Positions 31,870-42,183 of a stretch of DNA of 64,000 nt are shown one piece after another. The stretch covers positions 1,550,001-1,614,000 of the forward strand of contig OZ251235.1 of assembly GCA_965240325.2 (NCBI GenBank), in the 5' to 3' direction. Position numbers and translations under genes: made by a program. This DNA comes from Rebecca billardiae RCC1528 (taxonomy: Eukaryota > Haptophyta). How positions within the stretch are numbered: position 1 is the stretch's first letter; every line of letters begins with the position of its first letter. A model generated the notes under the pieces. That model searched no databases and had not been told where the DNA came from. It saw nothing but the letters and a program-made list of their open reading frames with translations.

Positions 31870-32622
31870 CGCGCCGGGGCCCGCTGCCTCGGCCGAGCAG
31901 CCCCGCGCGAGGTGCGTTAAGCCGCCCTCCTTGGGGGGGTGCTTGCCTCGCCCGAAGGGGCCTCGCTCACTGTGCCGATGAACAACTACCGTGTGGTGAC
32001 TGGTGAGTGGTCGTTATTTACCAGTACGCGAGGCAGCTCACCAATCGCCAAGCAATTCATTCCTTTGCGCCAAGCAAGCGAATCTGGCAGTGGCGCGCGA
32101 CGACGCGACGACGACGGAACCGGCATCTATCAAATTTTTGGTGCGTTCGGAAGCCTGAAATCAATCGCATCATGAAATTTCCGAACGTTCGGGTTCGCTC
32201 GTCGGGAAGCCGAAGTCGACATCAGTATTTGTTTGAATATTGAGAGTATGTAAGGCTCTATAAGATAGTTCGAGTACGAGAGTACTACTTTCCATATCTC
32301 ATATACGGTCCAGAATTGGGGATGCCCGCCCCACAGTGTTCAAGGGCTCGTAATAGTCGTATGCTGTTGGCAATGGCATACCCCCGCCCCCTCTGGAGGC
32401 GGGCTGTCCACAGTGGAGTGGTGTCAAGACACTAGGTGTCTCGGTCAGTGGTTTGAGGCTGGGTGAGGGTGGTGGTTGGTTGGGGGCTGGCCAGGGTAGG
32501 GCTGGAGGCTTCGGCCGCCAGCCTGATCACCCGGAGCCCGTTATAAAGGGGAATTTAAAAAAAGTCATCATTTTATTGGCTCACGATTACGCGGTTATAA
32601 CCCCACCCCCCCGGCGCCCCCC
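31870..32622. other. Intergenic region between two minus-strand genes
   Basis: AT-richer, with no supported gene. It holds the promoter side of the TIR-like gene (near 31870) and the 3' flank of the Ca2+-ATPase. Short direct repeats of gggctgg/gtgggg type occur at 32460-32520. Confidence 0.45.
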
Positions 32623-33827
32623 CTACGCGTCGACATCACGCGGCGCGGCGGCGCCGGCCAGCGCGCCCCGGCTGAGCGCCTTGAAGGCCTCGTCGAGGAG
32701 CAGCACGGGCGCCGAGAGCACGAGCACCGCCGCCCAGTCCGACGCCTCGAGCGGCGCCACGCTGAACAGGCTGGCGAGTGCGGGCACGTAGAGGATGGCG
32801 GCGTGCTGCGCGAGCCCGAGCGCGATCGCCGCGACCAGCCAGCGGTTCGCCCACGGCGGAATGGCGAGGAGGGACGAGGTCTCCGAGACGGCGTTGAGTG
32901 CGTTGAGCATCTGTGCCGCATCCACGCACATGCCCGCACGCGCGCGAGGGATGAGCGCGCGGCGAGGTGCGGCGCGCGTGGCGGCGCGCGCGCGCGCTCC
33001 CGCGCGCTCGCGCGCCCTGCACCTCGATGACGACAAAGCACGTGAGCGCGATCGCGCGCGCGTGCGCGTCGTCAAACACGGCGCAGTCCACGTCGGCGAA
33101 CGCGCGCGCGCCCTCCTCCGCGCCGCACATCTGCCAGTGCGTGAGCTGGTACCAGCTCACCAAAGGCCCGGCGGGTGCGGCCATGTACGCGTATACAAAG
33201 CTGAGAGCGGTGGCGACGCCGACGTACGCGCCGATGGCGGCCGAGCGGAGCACGAGCCGGCGGTCGACGAAGTCGTCGGTGCGCCGGCGCGGCGGGCGGC
33301 GCATCGCGCTCTCGTCCGGCGGGTTGAACGAGAGCGCGGTCGCGGGCAGCCCGTCGGTGACCAGGTTGACCCAGAGCAGCTGCAGTGGCAGCAGCACCGC
33401 GGGCATGCCGAGCGCGCTCGTGCCCGCGATGGCGGCGACCTCGCCCAGGTTGGACGAGAGGAGGAAGCGGAGGAACGCCTTCGTGTTGTCCGCGATCGCG
33501 CGCCCCTCCTCCACCGCCGCGACGATCGTCGCAAAGTTGTCGTCCGCGAGCACGAGGTCTGACGCGCCCTTTGCCACCTCGGCGCCACGGCCCATCGCGA
33601 CGCCAATGTCTGCCTGCTTGAGCGCTGGCGCGTCGTTCACGCCGTCGCCCGTCATCGCGACCACCTCGCCCGCCGCCTGCAGCAGGCGCACCAGGCGCAG
33701 CTTGTGCGACGGCTCGGCGCGCGCGAAGAGCGCGCACTCCTTGGCCGCGCGCAGCTGCTCGTGCTCGGGCAGCTCGATGAACTCGCGACCCGTCATCACG
33801 CCCGTCATCACGGCCACGCCCGCGGCC

Positions 33828-33914
<87 letters not shown>

Positions 33915-36070
33915 CGCGCGGCCGGCTCCGCCGGCGCGGCCGGCGGCAGGATGCCGGCCTCGCGGCAGATGGCCGCGGCGGTCGCTGCCTCGTCGCCCGT
34001 GATCACGACGACGCGGACGCCGGCGGCGCGGCAGCTGGCGATGGCTGCCGGCACCTCGGCGCGCAGCGGGTCGGCCATGCCGACGAGGCCGAGGAGCGTC
34101 AGCCCGGACTCGACGCCCTCGAGCTCGCGCGCGTCCGCCAGCGCCGACGCGGCGGGCGGCGCGTCGAGCGGCTTCACCGCCGCGGCGAGCGTGCGCAGCG
34201 CGCCCGCCTCGCCCGCGCACAGCTCCGCGGCCGCGCGCTCGACCTCGGCGCGCAGCGCGCCGCTCAGCTCGAGCTTGCGCCCGTCTGCGGTGCGCACGCT
34301 CGAGCACCGCGCCACGACCGACTTGGGCGCGCCCTTCACGAACAGCCGGTACGCGCGGCCGGCCGCGCCCCCCGCCCCCGGCGCGCGCGCGCAGATGACG
34401 CCCATGGACTTGCGCTCGCGCGTGAACTCGAGCACCGCGTGCTCCGGCCACAGCGCCTGCCACGCGGCGGAGCTGGGCTCGTCAGCGGCCGCGCCCGAGG
34501 CGGCGTCAGCGCCGACGTCCGCCGGCGCGTCGGCGGGCTCGGGGCGCACGCCCGCGCGGCCCAGCTTCTCCGCGAGCACGCGCAGCGCCGCCTCCGTCGG
34601 CTCCCCAACCGCGACAAACGCACCACTCGCGGCGGCGGCGGCGGCCTCCTGCGCCGCCGCCCCTGCCGCCGCGCCGGCCGCGCGCGCGGCCGGTGGCGCG
34701 GGCAGCGCGCTCTCGCCGCCGGCCGCGCTGGGCGCGGGCATGACGTGCGCGCGGCTGCACAGCGCGCACGTGGCCGCGAGCTCGCGCAGCGCCGCGTCGG
34801 CCGAGAGCGCGCCCGCGCCGCCCGCGCCGCGCGGCTCCACCCCGCCCTCCGCCGGGTTGTAGCTCGAGCCGGCCACGCGGTACGTCAGGGCGCGCGGCGC
34901 GGCGGCGGCGGCGGGCGCGTCGGGCGGCGCGTCGAACGTGACGACGGCGCGCACGGCCATCTGCGAGGTGGTGAGCGTGCCGGTCTTGTCGGAGCAGATG
35001 ACGGAGGTCTGCCCGAGCGTCTCCACCGCGGGCAGGCTGCGCGCGATCGCGCGCCGCGCCGCCATCCGCCGCGTGCCCAGCGCGAGGCACGCCGTCACCA
35101 CGGTCGGCAGCCCCTCCGGGATGGCGGCGACCGCGAGTGCGAGGGCCGTCTTAGCGTAGTACAGGGCGCCGTCGAGGGCGCGCCCGCCGAAGGCGGCGTC
35201 GTCAAAGTGCGGCGCGTTGAGCAGCCACACGCCCGCGCACACGCCGCCCACCACCCACGTGAGCACGCCCGCCAGCTCGTCCAGCTGCTCGCCCAGCGGG
35301 CTGCGGCCCGCCGACGCGTCCCTCACCTGCGCACCCACCTGCCCGGCCTCCGTGCGCGCGCCCGTCGCGATCACGACGGCGCGGGCGGAGCCGTAGGTGA
35401 CGTCGGTGCCGGCGAAGACGAGGTTGGTCTTGGCCTGCACCTCCGCGCGCGCCTCGCTCGGCGGCAGCGCCGCCGCCTGCTTCTCCACCGCGTCGCTCTC
35501 GCCCGTGAGCAGCGCCTGGTCGCAGCGCAGCGCGCTCGAGGACAGCTCGAGCAGCCGCGCGTCCGCCGGCACGCGCTCGCCGACGGAGAGGCGGAGCAGG
35601 TCGCCTGGCACGAGCTCGGCCGCGTCGATCTCGCGCAGGCCGGCCGAGCCGCGCAGCACCGTCGCGCGCGACGGCTGCATCACCGCGAGCGCCTCGAGCG
35701 CGTCCGCGGCCGAGCTCGACTGCCACACGCCGACTGCCGCGTTGAGCGCGAGGATCGACACGATCGCGAGCGGCTCGGCGAGGGCCTCGAGGCCGCTCTC
35801 CGCGCCCTCGTTGAGCGCGAGCGCGGCGGAGACGGCCGCCGCGCCGAGGAGCAGCTTCGCGAGCCCGTCGTCCAGCTGCTCCAGCGCGAGCCGCCACAGC
35901 GGCGTGCGCGGCTCGGACGGGAGCGCGTTCGGCCCGAAGAGCGAGGCGCGCCGCACGGCCTCGCTCTCGCTCAGGCCCGCGGACTCGTCGACGCCGAGCG
36001 AGGCGAGCACGTCTGGCGCCTCTGTGACGTGCGCACGCGCCGCGACCTCCTCCGCGGCCGACGCAAAGTC

Positions 36071-36101
<31 letters not shown>

Positions 36102-36241
36102 AAGGAATTGGGCAGAGCGCTGCCGCACGGCCGCGCGCGCGCCGTCGACACGCCCCGGGAGAGCGCGGGCGGGCGGCATGGCGCGAAGGCGCTCGCAGAG
36201 GCGATGAGCACCACGATCAGGGCTATGCGCATGCGAGGCAT
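32623..36241 (-). CDS. SERCA-type Ca2+-ATPase with plastid-type presequence
   Basis: P-type IIA ATPase that pumps Ca2+ out of the cytosol or stroma at the cost of ATP. Exons 33023-36241 and 32910-32623 (112-nt intron) give 1168 residues. The join reads [20 protein letters not shown], exactly the SERCA M8 pattern. Catalytic motifs are TGES near residue 244, the phosphorylated Asp in SDKTGTLTT near 416, and TGDGVNDAP near 861. Ca2+ ligands of both SERCA sites are present: AIPEGLP (M4), SSNLGEV (M5), [20 protein letters not shown] (M6) and the M8 Glu. The N-terminus is a signal peptide ending ASAFAP (Phe19 right after the predicted cleavage) with a Ser/Arg/Pro-rich transit-like stretch, pointing to a plastid envelope or another plastid membrane. 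A (Pro-Ala) run from a GCGGGC hexanucleotide array (about 33826-33911) interrupts the nucleotide-binding region. Confidence 0.93.
33826..33911. repeat. GCGGGC hexanucleotide array inside the ATPase gene
   Basis: About 14 copies of the hexamer gcgggc encode alternating Ala-Pro on the minus strand, between the catalytic nucleotide-binding motifs and MTGREF. Length changes in units of six keep frame, so the array can vary between alleles. Confidence 0.9.
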
Positions 36242-37855
36242 TGAGCTGATCGGCGTGCCTCGGCCGGCTTGCGTCTCGCGGCCGCGCGGTGTGGACGGTG
36301 GCGAGCGGCGGTCCAGGCGACGGTCCGCAGCAAAGCAAGCTTGATCTCGCCTGCCTGAGCTGTGCGTCTCTTATTCTTACTTAGTAAACTGTACAGTAGC
36401 CCGAAATTCGGGTCCGGATAGGATATTCCTTGATGTTCCTCCGCTCTGGATCCACGTGCGAACGGCCGAACTCGAAACGCTCGTGAGTGTAGTGCGTGGC
36501 CGCGCAACGTGCGCGCGTTGTGACCTAGCGTGAGAGATGGCGGTGGCCTCGTTCACCATGTCGAACGCGTGACCATGCGCAAAGCACACTTCGAGGATGC
36601 TGTTCGCGTCGTGCATCCGTGCGCTGCTGGGTGATCATCTTGTTGTCTGGCTTAGCGTGATGACGCCAGTGCACGGCCGCACTGGTGCTCACTAATCGCC
36701 CTCACACCCCGAGCATCCTCTCCAGGCCGGCCCCGTGCGCCGTGACGCCGCGTGGAAGACGACGCCTGCGTCCTCGCCGTCGGGCGGCGTTCCAGCTGCT
36801 GCTGCGGACCGACCGGTGGTCATCGCCACGATGGCGGCCGGTCGTCGAGCGGCGGCCGTGGCGCTGCATGCAATGTAGCGCTGCAAGGTGCGCCTGCCGC
36901 CGCGGCTCGCACCGCACGTGCGCGCTGCGCTCGAATAAGCGCGCACGCTGCTGGGCGAGGACGAGCCGAGGGAGTGGCTCGTATCGCGTGCGTTGAGTGC
37001 GGCGGGCCCCGCCCCGGCTCACTCGGCTGCGGGGCTGATAATAACGCCCGGACGGCCGGCGCCATGGACACCGCAGTGCCTGCGGCTGTGGCGCCTCGCA
37101 TCAGCGTACTCGCAGCGTACCGGTGTGCCGCAGACGCCCAGTGGCAGTCGAGGGCACTGCGAGCACGTAGCCGTGCCACCGAGGGCCGCCGGCTGCGACT
37201 TGCCGACGACGGCGCCGAGCCCGAGGGCCGGACAGGCGGACACTCACTCACTGATGCTGCTGTTGCCAGCAGACGATAAGTCGGATGAACTGTGGCAGCT
37301 CACGGTCTCAGCCGCATCAGGTATAGCAGCTGCTGGTCCAGCTTAATGAATGCATGGCAGGGGTAAATCATTAAGATATGGCGATATGTGTATATATATA
37401 ATAAGTATATGTGGGGTTATTGGCACAATAACTGATTGTCTAAGAGGACGGTGGGAGCGCAATGCGCCGTATCAACACCTGCCTGCCATTCGGCCCGAGC
37501 CAGGCGGCCGAGCTCAAGTCCGGCCGCCATCTTGGCCACCCTCTTCTCGTGCCACGAGGGACTTTTGAGCCTGCAGCCTGCTCTGTGCTCTCGCACAACG
37601 ACCCCGAACAACCTACCCGCTGTGATGCTCCTGGGCCTTACAGTAGGCAAATAGGCAAGGTTGGCGGCGGCACAGGACGGCCAATTGGTGAACTGGGTTT
37701 TTCATCAGGCGCCGAGCGAACCGACGCAGTCCAGTGCCTCTCGCTCACTCGCAGCGAACGCCCTTCGGAAGTGCCCACTGGCATGATGGCTGCAGCTGTT
37801 TCCGGGCCCGCATCTTCGCGATGCCCTCTGCACGATGGTGCTTCGTGCCTTGCTC
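36242..37855. other. Unassigned region upstream of the ATPase
   Basis: Many short frames are open on both strands, none with recognisable domains. 36352-36394 carries the motif shared with 4946-4986. A TA-rich stretch lies at 37385-37405. The segment 37640-37855 borders the stop of the binding-fold gene and could hide a downstream exon of it. Confidence 0.4.
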
Positions 37856-39985
37856 TCAATATTGAGCCCAGTGGTGCGTCCGCGCCGCCGCGCCGCCCGC
37901 CAGCCCGTGCGCCACCGCCTCGGCGAGCACGGCGCGCAGCGCTTCGGACGGCGAGATTGCAATCACGTACCGCGCGTCTGCGCGCGAGAGCAGAGCGGCG
38001 GCGGCGCGGAGGGAGCTCGGCGCGGACGGGTCGAAGGGGGCGCGGTGCAGCGAGATGCCGAGCGCCGCGCAGTGCTGCTGCAGCGCCGCGGCGTACCCCT
38101 CGCCGTACTCGCCCGCCGCGAAGAGCACGCCCGCGCGGCGCGCGGCCGCGTGCCGCAGCCAGTGCGCGGCCGCGTACGCGCCGCCCAGGTCGGATGGGAT
38201 CACGCGCGCAAACGTCTGGAGCTCGTCGACGTCGGAGAGGGCGGGCGAGGTGGAGAGGTACGAGACCATCGGCGTGCCGTCGATCGACGCGAGCTGCGCC
38301 ACCGCCTGCGACACCGACGACATCGACGCGCCCACCACCGCGCCCCACCCCTTCCTCCGCCCCGACAGGTAGGCCTCCAGCCCGCCGATCGGCGACGCGC
38401 GCGTGTGCCCGAGGCCGAGCTCGACGCGGACGTCGCAGCCGGCGTCCTCGGCCGCGGCGAAGGCGGGGACGAACGTGCCGTTCCGCGCGTTGAAGTGCAT
38501 CGCCGCGAGCTGCGCCGCCACCATCGCCGCGCGCGACGTCGTGTCCGCCGCGCCGTCGCCCGCCCAGCGGCCGAGAAAGCCGACGCGCAGCAGCGTGTGC
38601 GCGCGCGCGCTCGGCAGCTGCGCCGCGCCGCCGCCGAAGCGGAAGGGGGGCGGCGGCTCGTCCGAGCCCGCGCGCGCGCGGAGACGGCCGCCCGCCCACA
38701 CCCCCGCGTGCCGCACCGCCATCCGCCCCGCGCCGCCGTCCCACACCACGTTCTGCACGTCGAACGGCGCGTCGGACTCGGGGCGGCAGCCCGTGGCGCC
38801 GTCAAAGCGGACCGCGCCGCTCGCGCCCTCGAGCTCGAGCGCGGAGAGCGCGGCGAGGAGCGCGGCGGGCTCGGACGGGGCGCTGGTGTTGCACGCGGCC
38901 ACGCCGATCGCCACGCCCGCGTCGTACGCGAACGCGAGCCGCGCGTCCGCCACGCCCGCCGCGCTGCCGTTCGCGCGCGCGTGCGGTGGCAGCGCCGCCT
39001 CGAGCGGGCCGCGCTCGAGGCCGCGCCACGCGCCGCCAAACGCCGCCGCGCCGCCCGCGGCGGAGGCGGAGGCCTCGATGCGCGCGGCGCCGTCGAGCAC
39101 GCGCACGAGCGCCTCGTCCGACGCCGTGGCCAGCCAGCCCATCGTGAGCGAGTGCGTCACGATCGTGTGCCCGCCCGGCCCGGCGACGCCCGCCTCGGCC
39201 GCGGCGCGCGCGAGCGCGAGCGCGTGCCTGTCAAACGCGACCAGCACGAGCACGCGGAGCGGCTCGCCGTCGAGGCCGACCATCGCGCGCATCGCCGCGT
39301 GCATGCTCGCGCCCGGCACGCCGCCGCCCCCCTCGTCGAAGCTGAACGCCGCCGCCGTCAGCGCCACGTTCGCGCCGGTCGCCTCGAGCGCGAGCGCGTC
39401 CGCCAGCCCGCGCCCATACGCGTCCTCGGCGTGCACCACGCCGAGCTCGCTCACGTCGAAGCGGCGGGCGTGCGCGAGGATGGCGCGCGCGGTGCTCGCG
39501 TCCGACGGCGCCATCCGCCGCAGGTACGGGTACCGCCGCAGCTCGTCCAGCATCGGCGACGTCGCGAGCGGCGAGAGCTGCACGAGCGGCAGCAGCGCGC
39601 CGTACGTACCCATCACGCCCGTCGTCTCGGAGCGGGCGCCGCCGAGGACGGCGACGACGCCCGAGTCGGCGAGGCGGAAGAGGGCGCGCGACGCGACGAG
39701 CGGGTCCCTCCGCGTGTCCACGACCTCCTCCACGCGGAGCCGCACGTCGCAAGCGCGGAGCGCGTCGTCTTCGCCCAGCGCGCGCACGACCGAGCCGTTG
39801 CGCGCGTTGAAGTGCTCGAGGCCCAGCAGCATGGCGAGGGTGAGGTCGACGGAGTGCGCGTCCAGGGGCATCGCCACCCCGATGGCCAGCTCCACAGCCC
39901 GCGCCGGCACCACTAGCGCGACGAGGGCCGCACAGCATTTTAGTCGCAAGGAGGGGGTCGTCATGATCTCGTCCCGCAGCGTCAC
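37856..39985 (-). CDS. Secreted protein with two ANF-receptor-like binding folds
   Basis: A 709-residue ORF (702 from the second Met at 39964) with a signal peptide (LKCCAALVALVVPARA). It then carries two tandem type 1 periplasmic-binding-protein (ANF receptor / LIVBP-like) domains. The first (about 28-375) has LAIGVAMPLD, GLEHFNARNGSVV, VVAVLGGARSETTGVMGTYG, LVQLSPLATSPMLDE and HAEDAYGRG. The second (about 460-705) repeats the pattern: RVGFLGRWAGDG, AAMHFNARNGTFVPAF, GWGAVVGASMSSVSQ, PMVSYLSTSPALSD, GVLFAAGEYGEGYAAALQQH. Such domains bind amino acids, peptides or other small ligands. There is no TM segment before the stop, and the second domain seems to end early, so either the receptor is truncated or a 3' exon was missed. 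Many haptophyte relatives carry downstream TM or cyclase domains; that is not seen here. Confidence 0.75.
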   Translation of the reverse strand: MTLRDEIMTTPSLRLKCCAALVALVVPARAVELAIGVAMPLDAHSVDLTLAMLLGLEHFNARNGSVVRALGEDDALRACDVRLRVEEVVDTRRDPLVASRALFRLADSGVVAVLGGARSETTGVMGTYGALLPLVQLSPLATSPMLDELRRYPYLRRMAPSDASTARAILAHARRFDVSELGVVHAEDAYGRGLADALALEATGANVALTAAAFSFDEGGGGVPGASMHAAMRAMVGLDGEPLRVLVLVAFDRHALALARAAAEAGVAGPGGHTIVTHSLTMGWLATASDEALVRVLDGAARIEASASAAGGAAAFGGAWRGLERGPLEAALPPHARANGSAAGVADARLAFAYDAGVAIGVAACNTSAPSEPAALLAALSALELEGASGAVRFDGATGCRPESDAPFDVQNVVWDGGAGRMAVRHAGVWAGGRLRARAGSDEPPPPFRFGGGAAQLPSARAHTLLRVGFLGRWAGDGAADTTSRAAMVAAQLAAMHFNARNGTFVPAFAAAEDAGCDVRVELGLGHTRASPIGGLEAYLSGRRKGWGAVVGASMSSVSQAVAQLASIDGTPMVSYLSTSPALSDVDELQTFARVIPSDLGGAYAAAHWLRHAAARRAGVLFAAGEYGEGYAAALQQHCAALGISLHRAPFDPSAPSSLRAAAALLSRADARYVIAISPSEALRAVLAEAVAHGLAGGAAARTHHWAQY

Positions 39986-40560
39986 GGGGTGTGCAGACCT
40001 TCACCTCCTCAACCGTGATGACGATCCGCGGTTCAGCCGCCAGGTGCGTGAACCAAGGGTCCAGATAGCCGTACGGTTATCTCCCTTGCGTGAACCAACT
40101 GAGCATCTTCCAACAGATTTCCACCACGGATATTCATAGATGACGAAATACCCGCCTGTCCCAGGCGGCGGAGGACGCCGGTGAGGGCACATGATTAGTA
40201 TGATACCGAAACCGTATGTGAATCATCAAACGAGCATCTTTTTCAGTTGCGTGCGATGAAGGATGGCGCGGCAACCTGCTCACCACCGTGAGCCTTACGC
40301 ACGTTAAAACAAATAAACTGTATTCAAGGCCAACGACAGTACCTCGCGCGGTTGCCTCATCAGCTTGATCATGATGCCTTGATCAACCACTCAATATCGG
40401 CCAGATCGGACAACGGCCTGATGAAAGTTACTCAGTTCTAACGCGCAATCCTTTCGGCTATCTATCATAATCGGCTCAGGCAACAATCCGATTACCGATT
40501 CACCTCTCAGGGACCTTCGCTGGGTCATGGGTGTTCGAATCGTCTTCCCGCTGACATCTC
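39986..40560. other. Unassigned AT-richer region
   Basis: Upstream flank of the binding-fold gene followed by sequence with no coding signal. A tRNA-like B-box string near 40531 was considered and rejected. Confidence 0.45.
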
Positions 40561-41679
40561 GGACAAGGGAGAGTCAAGGGTGCCCGCGCCCCAGAGGCGC
40601 GCTCGCCGGATGTTGGGATGCACATTTTTGCCCGCGGCCTGCGGCGGGCGGCGGCGAGGGCGTGCTCCGCTGGCGGGGCGAGCGCACGGCGCACGGCGCT
40701 GCGGGCGCGGATGTGCCCGTGAAGCCGGCGCGTGCGGACGGGCTGTTGCGGGAGAGCAACTGGCGCCCTCCTGCGCCGCGCGACTTGCGCCACGCCTCTT
40801 TCGCCTCGGCTCAGAGCAGCGCGCACGCACGCGCCGCCTGAAGGCCAGCCTTGCCGCGCCGCAGCCGACCGCGCGCGCACCGTGCGCGGCGCGGTCGGGA
40901 AGGAACGGGCGCTGCTGCCGGGCGAGATGGCGAAGGCATATGCGCACGCCATGCCGCCCCGCGGCGCCTTGATGAGCGTGTCGTCGGTCTGTTTGCATGC
41001 CTCTTCGACTTGTTACAAATGGGGTGCACGACCTCGCGGTCGTGACCCTTGTCGGGACGATCATTGAGACACAGAACAGTGCCAGACGGCCGCGCGGGCT
41101 ACTCTTGCATGGATGTTGATCACCGCGTGGTCATGTACAAGTGCTGGCTGCGACGCTTTCCCCGCGCTGATGCTCTTTCATCATCTTCTGCGAGCTCAGG
41201 TCTGGCTTCGGGCACGAAAAGTGGTCAGCACTCGTCAACAGCTGTGCGGATCCGTTCTCGTGCCCTTTCGCGGCGCCGCGGGGCGGCATGGCGTGCGCAT
41301 ATGCCTTCGCCATCTCGCCCGGCAGCAGCGCCCGTTCCTTCCCGACCGCGCCGCGCACGGCGCGCGCGCGGTCGGCTGCGGCGCGGCAAGGCTGGCCTTC
41401 AGGCGGCGCGTGCGTGCGCGCTGCTCTGAGCCGAGGCGAAAGAGGCGTGGCGCAAGTCGCGCGGCGCAGGAGGGCGCCAGGTGCTCTCCCGCAACAGCCC
41501 GTCCGCACGCGCCGGCTTCACGGGCACATCCGCGCCCGCAGCGCCGTGCCCCGTGCGCTCGCCCCGCCAGCGGAGCACGCCCTCGCCGCCGCCCGCCGCA
41601 GGCCGCGGGCAAAAGTGTGCATCCCAACATCCGGCGAGCGCGCCACTGGGGCGCGGGCACCCTTGACTCCCTTGTCTCG
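40561..41679. mobile_element. Fold-back element with 408-bp inverted arms
   Basis: The left arm (40561-40968) and right arm (41272-41679) are both 408 bp and are inverted, nearly identical copies. They are separated by a 303-bp unique loop (40969-41271). The outer ends carry acaaggga/gtcaagggtgcccgcgcc; the inner ends carry the palindromic ggcgcc. Arms contain a short exon-like stretch (KERALLPGEMAKAYAHAM on the plus strand of the left arm), so host gene sequence may have been captured. No transposase is present. High arm identity implies recent origin or ongoing gene conversion. An assembly-made palindrome is an alternative. Confidence 0.8.
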
Positions 41680-42183
41680 GACCTCCACCCTCGTCCCCGA
41701 GGACCGCTACGCAGCTCAAGCCGCGCTCGTTATACAATATTCGATCGCGGAGCAGGGCGGTGCATGCAATGCCAATGGCAATATCCGGGATTCATCATGT
41801 CAGGCGGTCACGTACTAAGCGGTACTTTCACACGGTACTATCGGTTACACGGTACGCCCACTGCCGCAGACCGCTACTGATAATCACTGGACGCATGAAA
41901 AGACTGCCTGCGCCGTCATACTACCTCAGGTGTCATCCGTTATTCCGGAATCATAGACGTACTAGACGAAGCAGTCCGTCATCATGATCAGACAGCTACT
42001 GTCGTCCTCCGTGCTTCAACCTGCTCACCAGGCACCAGCGGTCCAGGGGCGTCCAGCCAGCCAGCCGTGACGCGCACCGATGATAGGACGCTCAGCGGCC
42101 TCGGCCAGCCAGCCCACGTGCGCGCGCGTGTCCGACGATCAAGCTCCGGGATCATCCGGATGATGGCGGGTGCCAGCCTGACT
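41680..42183. other. Unassigned region
   Basis: 3' flank of the SGNH gene. No recognised feature. Confidence 0.45.

Noticed and set aside
33826-33911. CRISPR-like or other regularly spaced arrays, here and at 61530-62590
   Set aside because: These are contiguous coding tandem repeats without unique spacers; the genome is eukaryotic.
36685-37346. Several overlapping ORFs of 70-175 codons
   Set aside because: No frame stands out and none has a recognisable motif.
40528-40550. tRNA B-box-like string gttcgaatc
   Set aside because: The flanks do not form a T-stem, and no acceptor stem, D-arm or A-box is at the proper distance.
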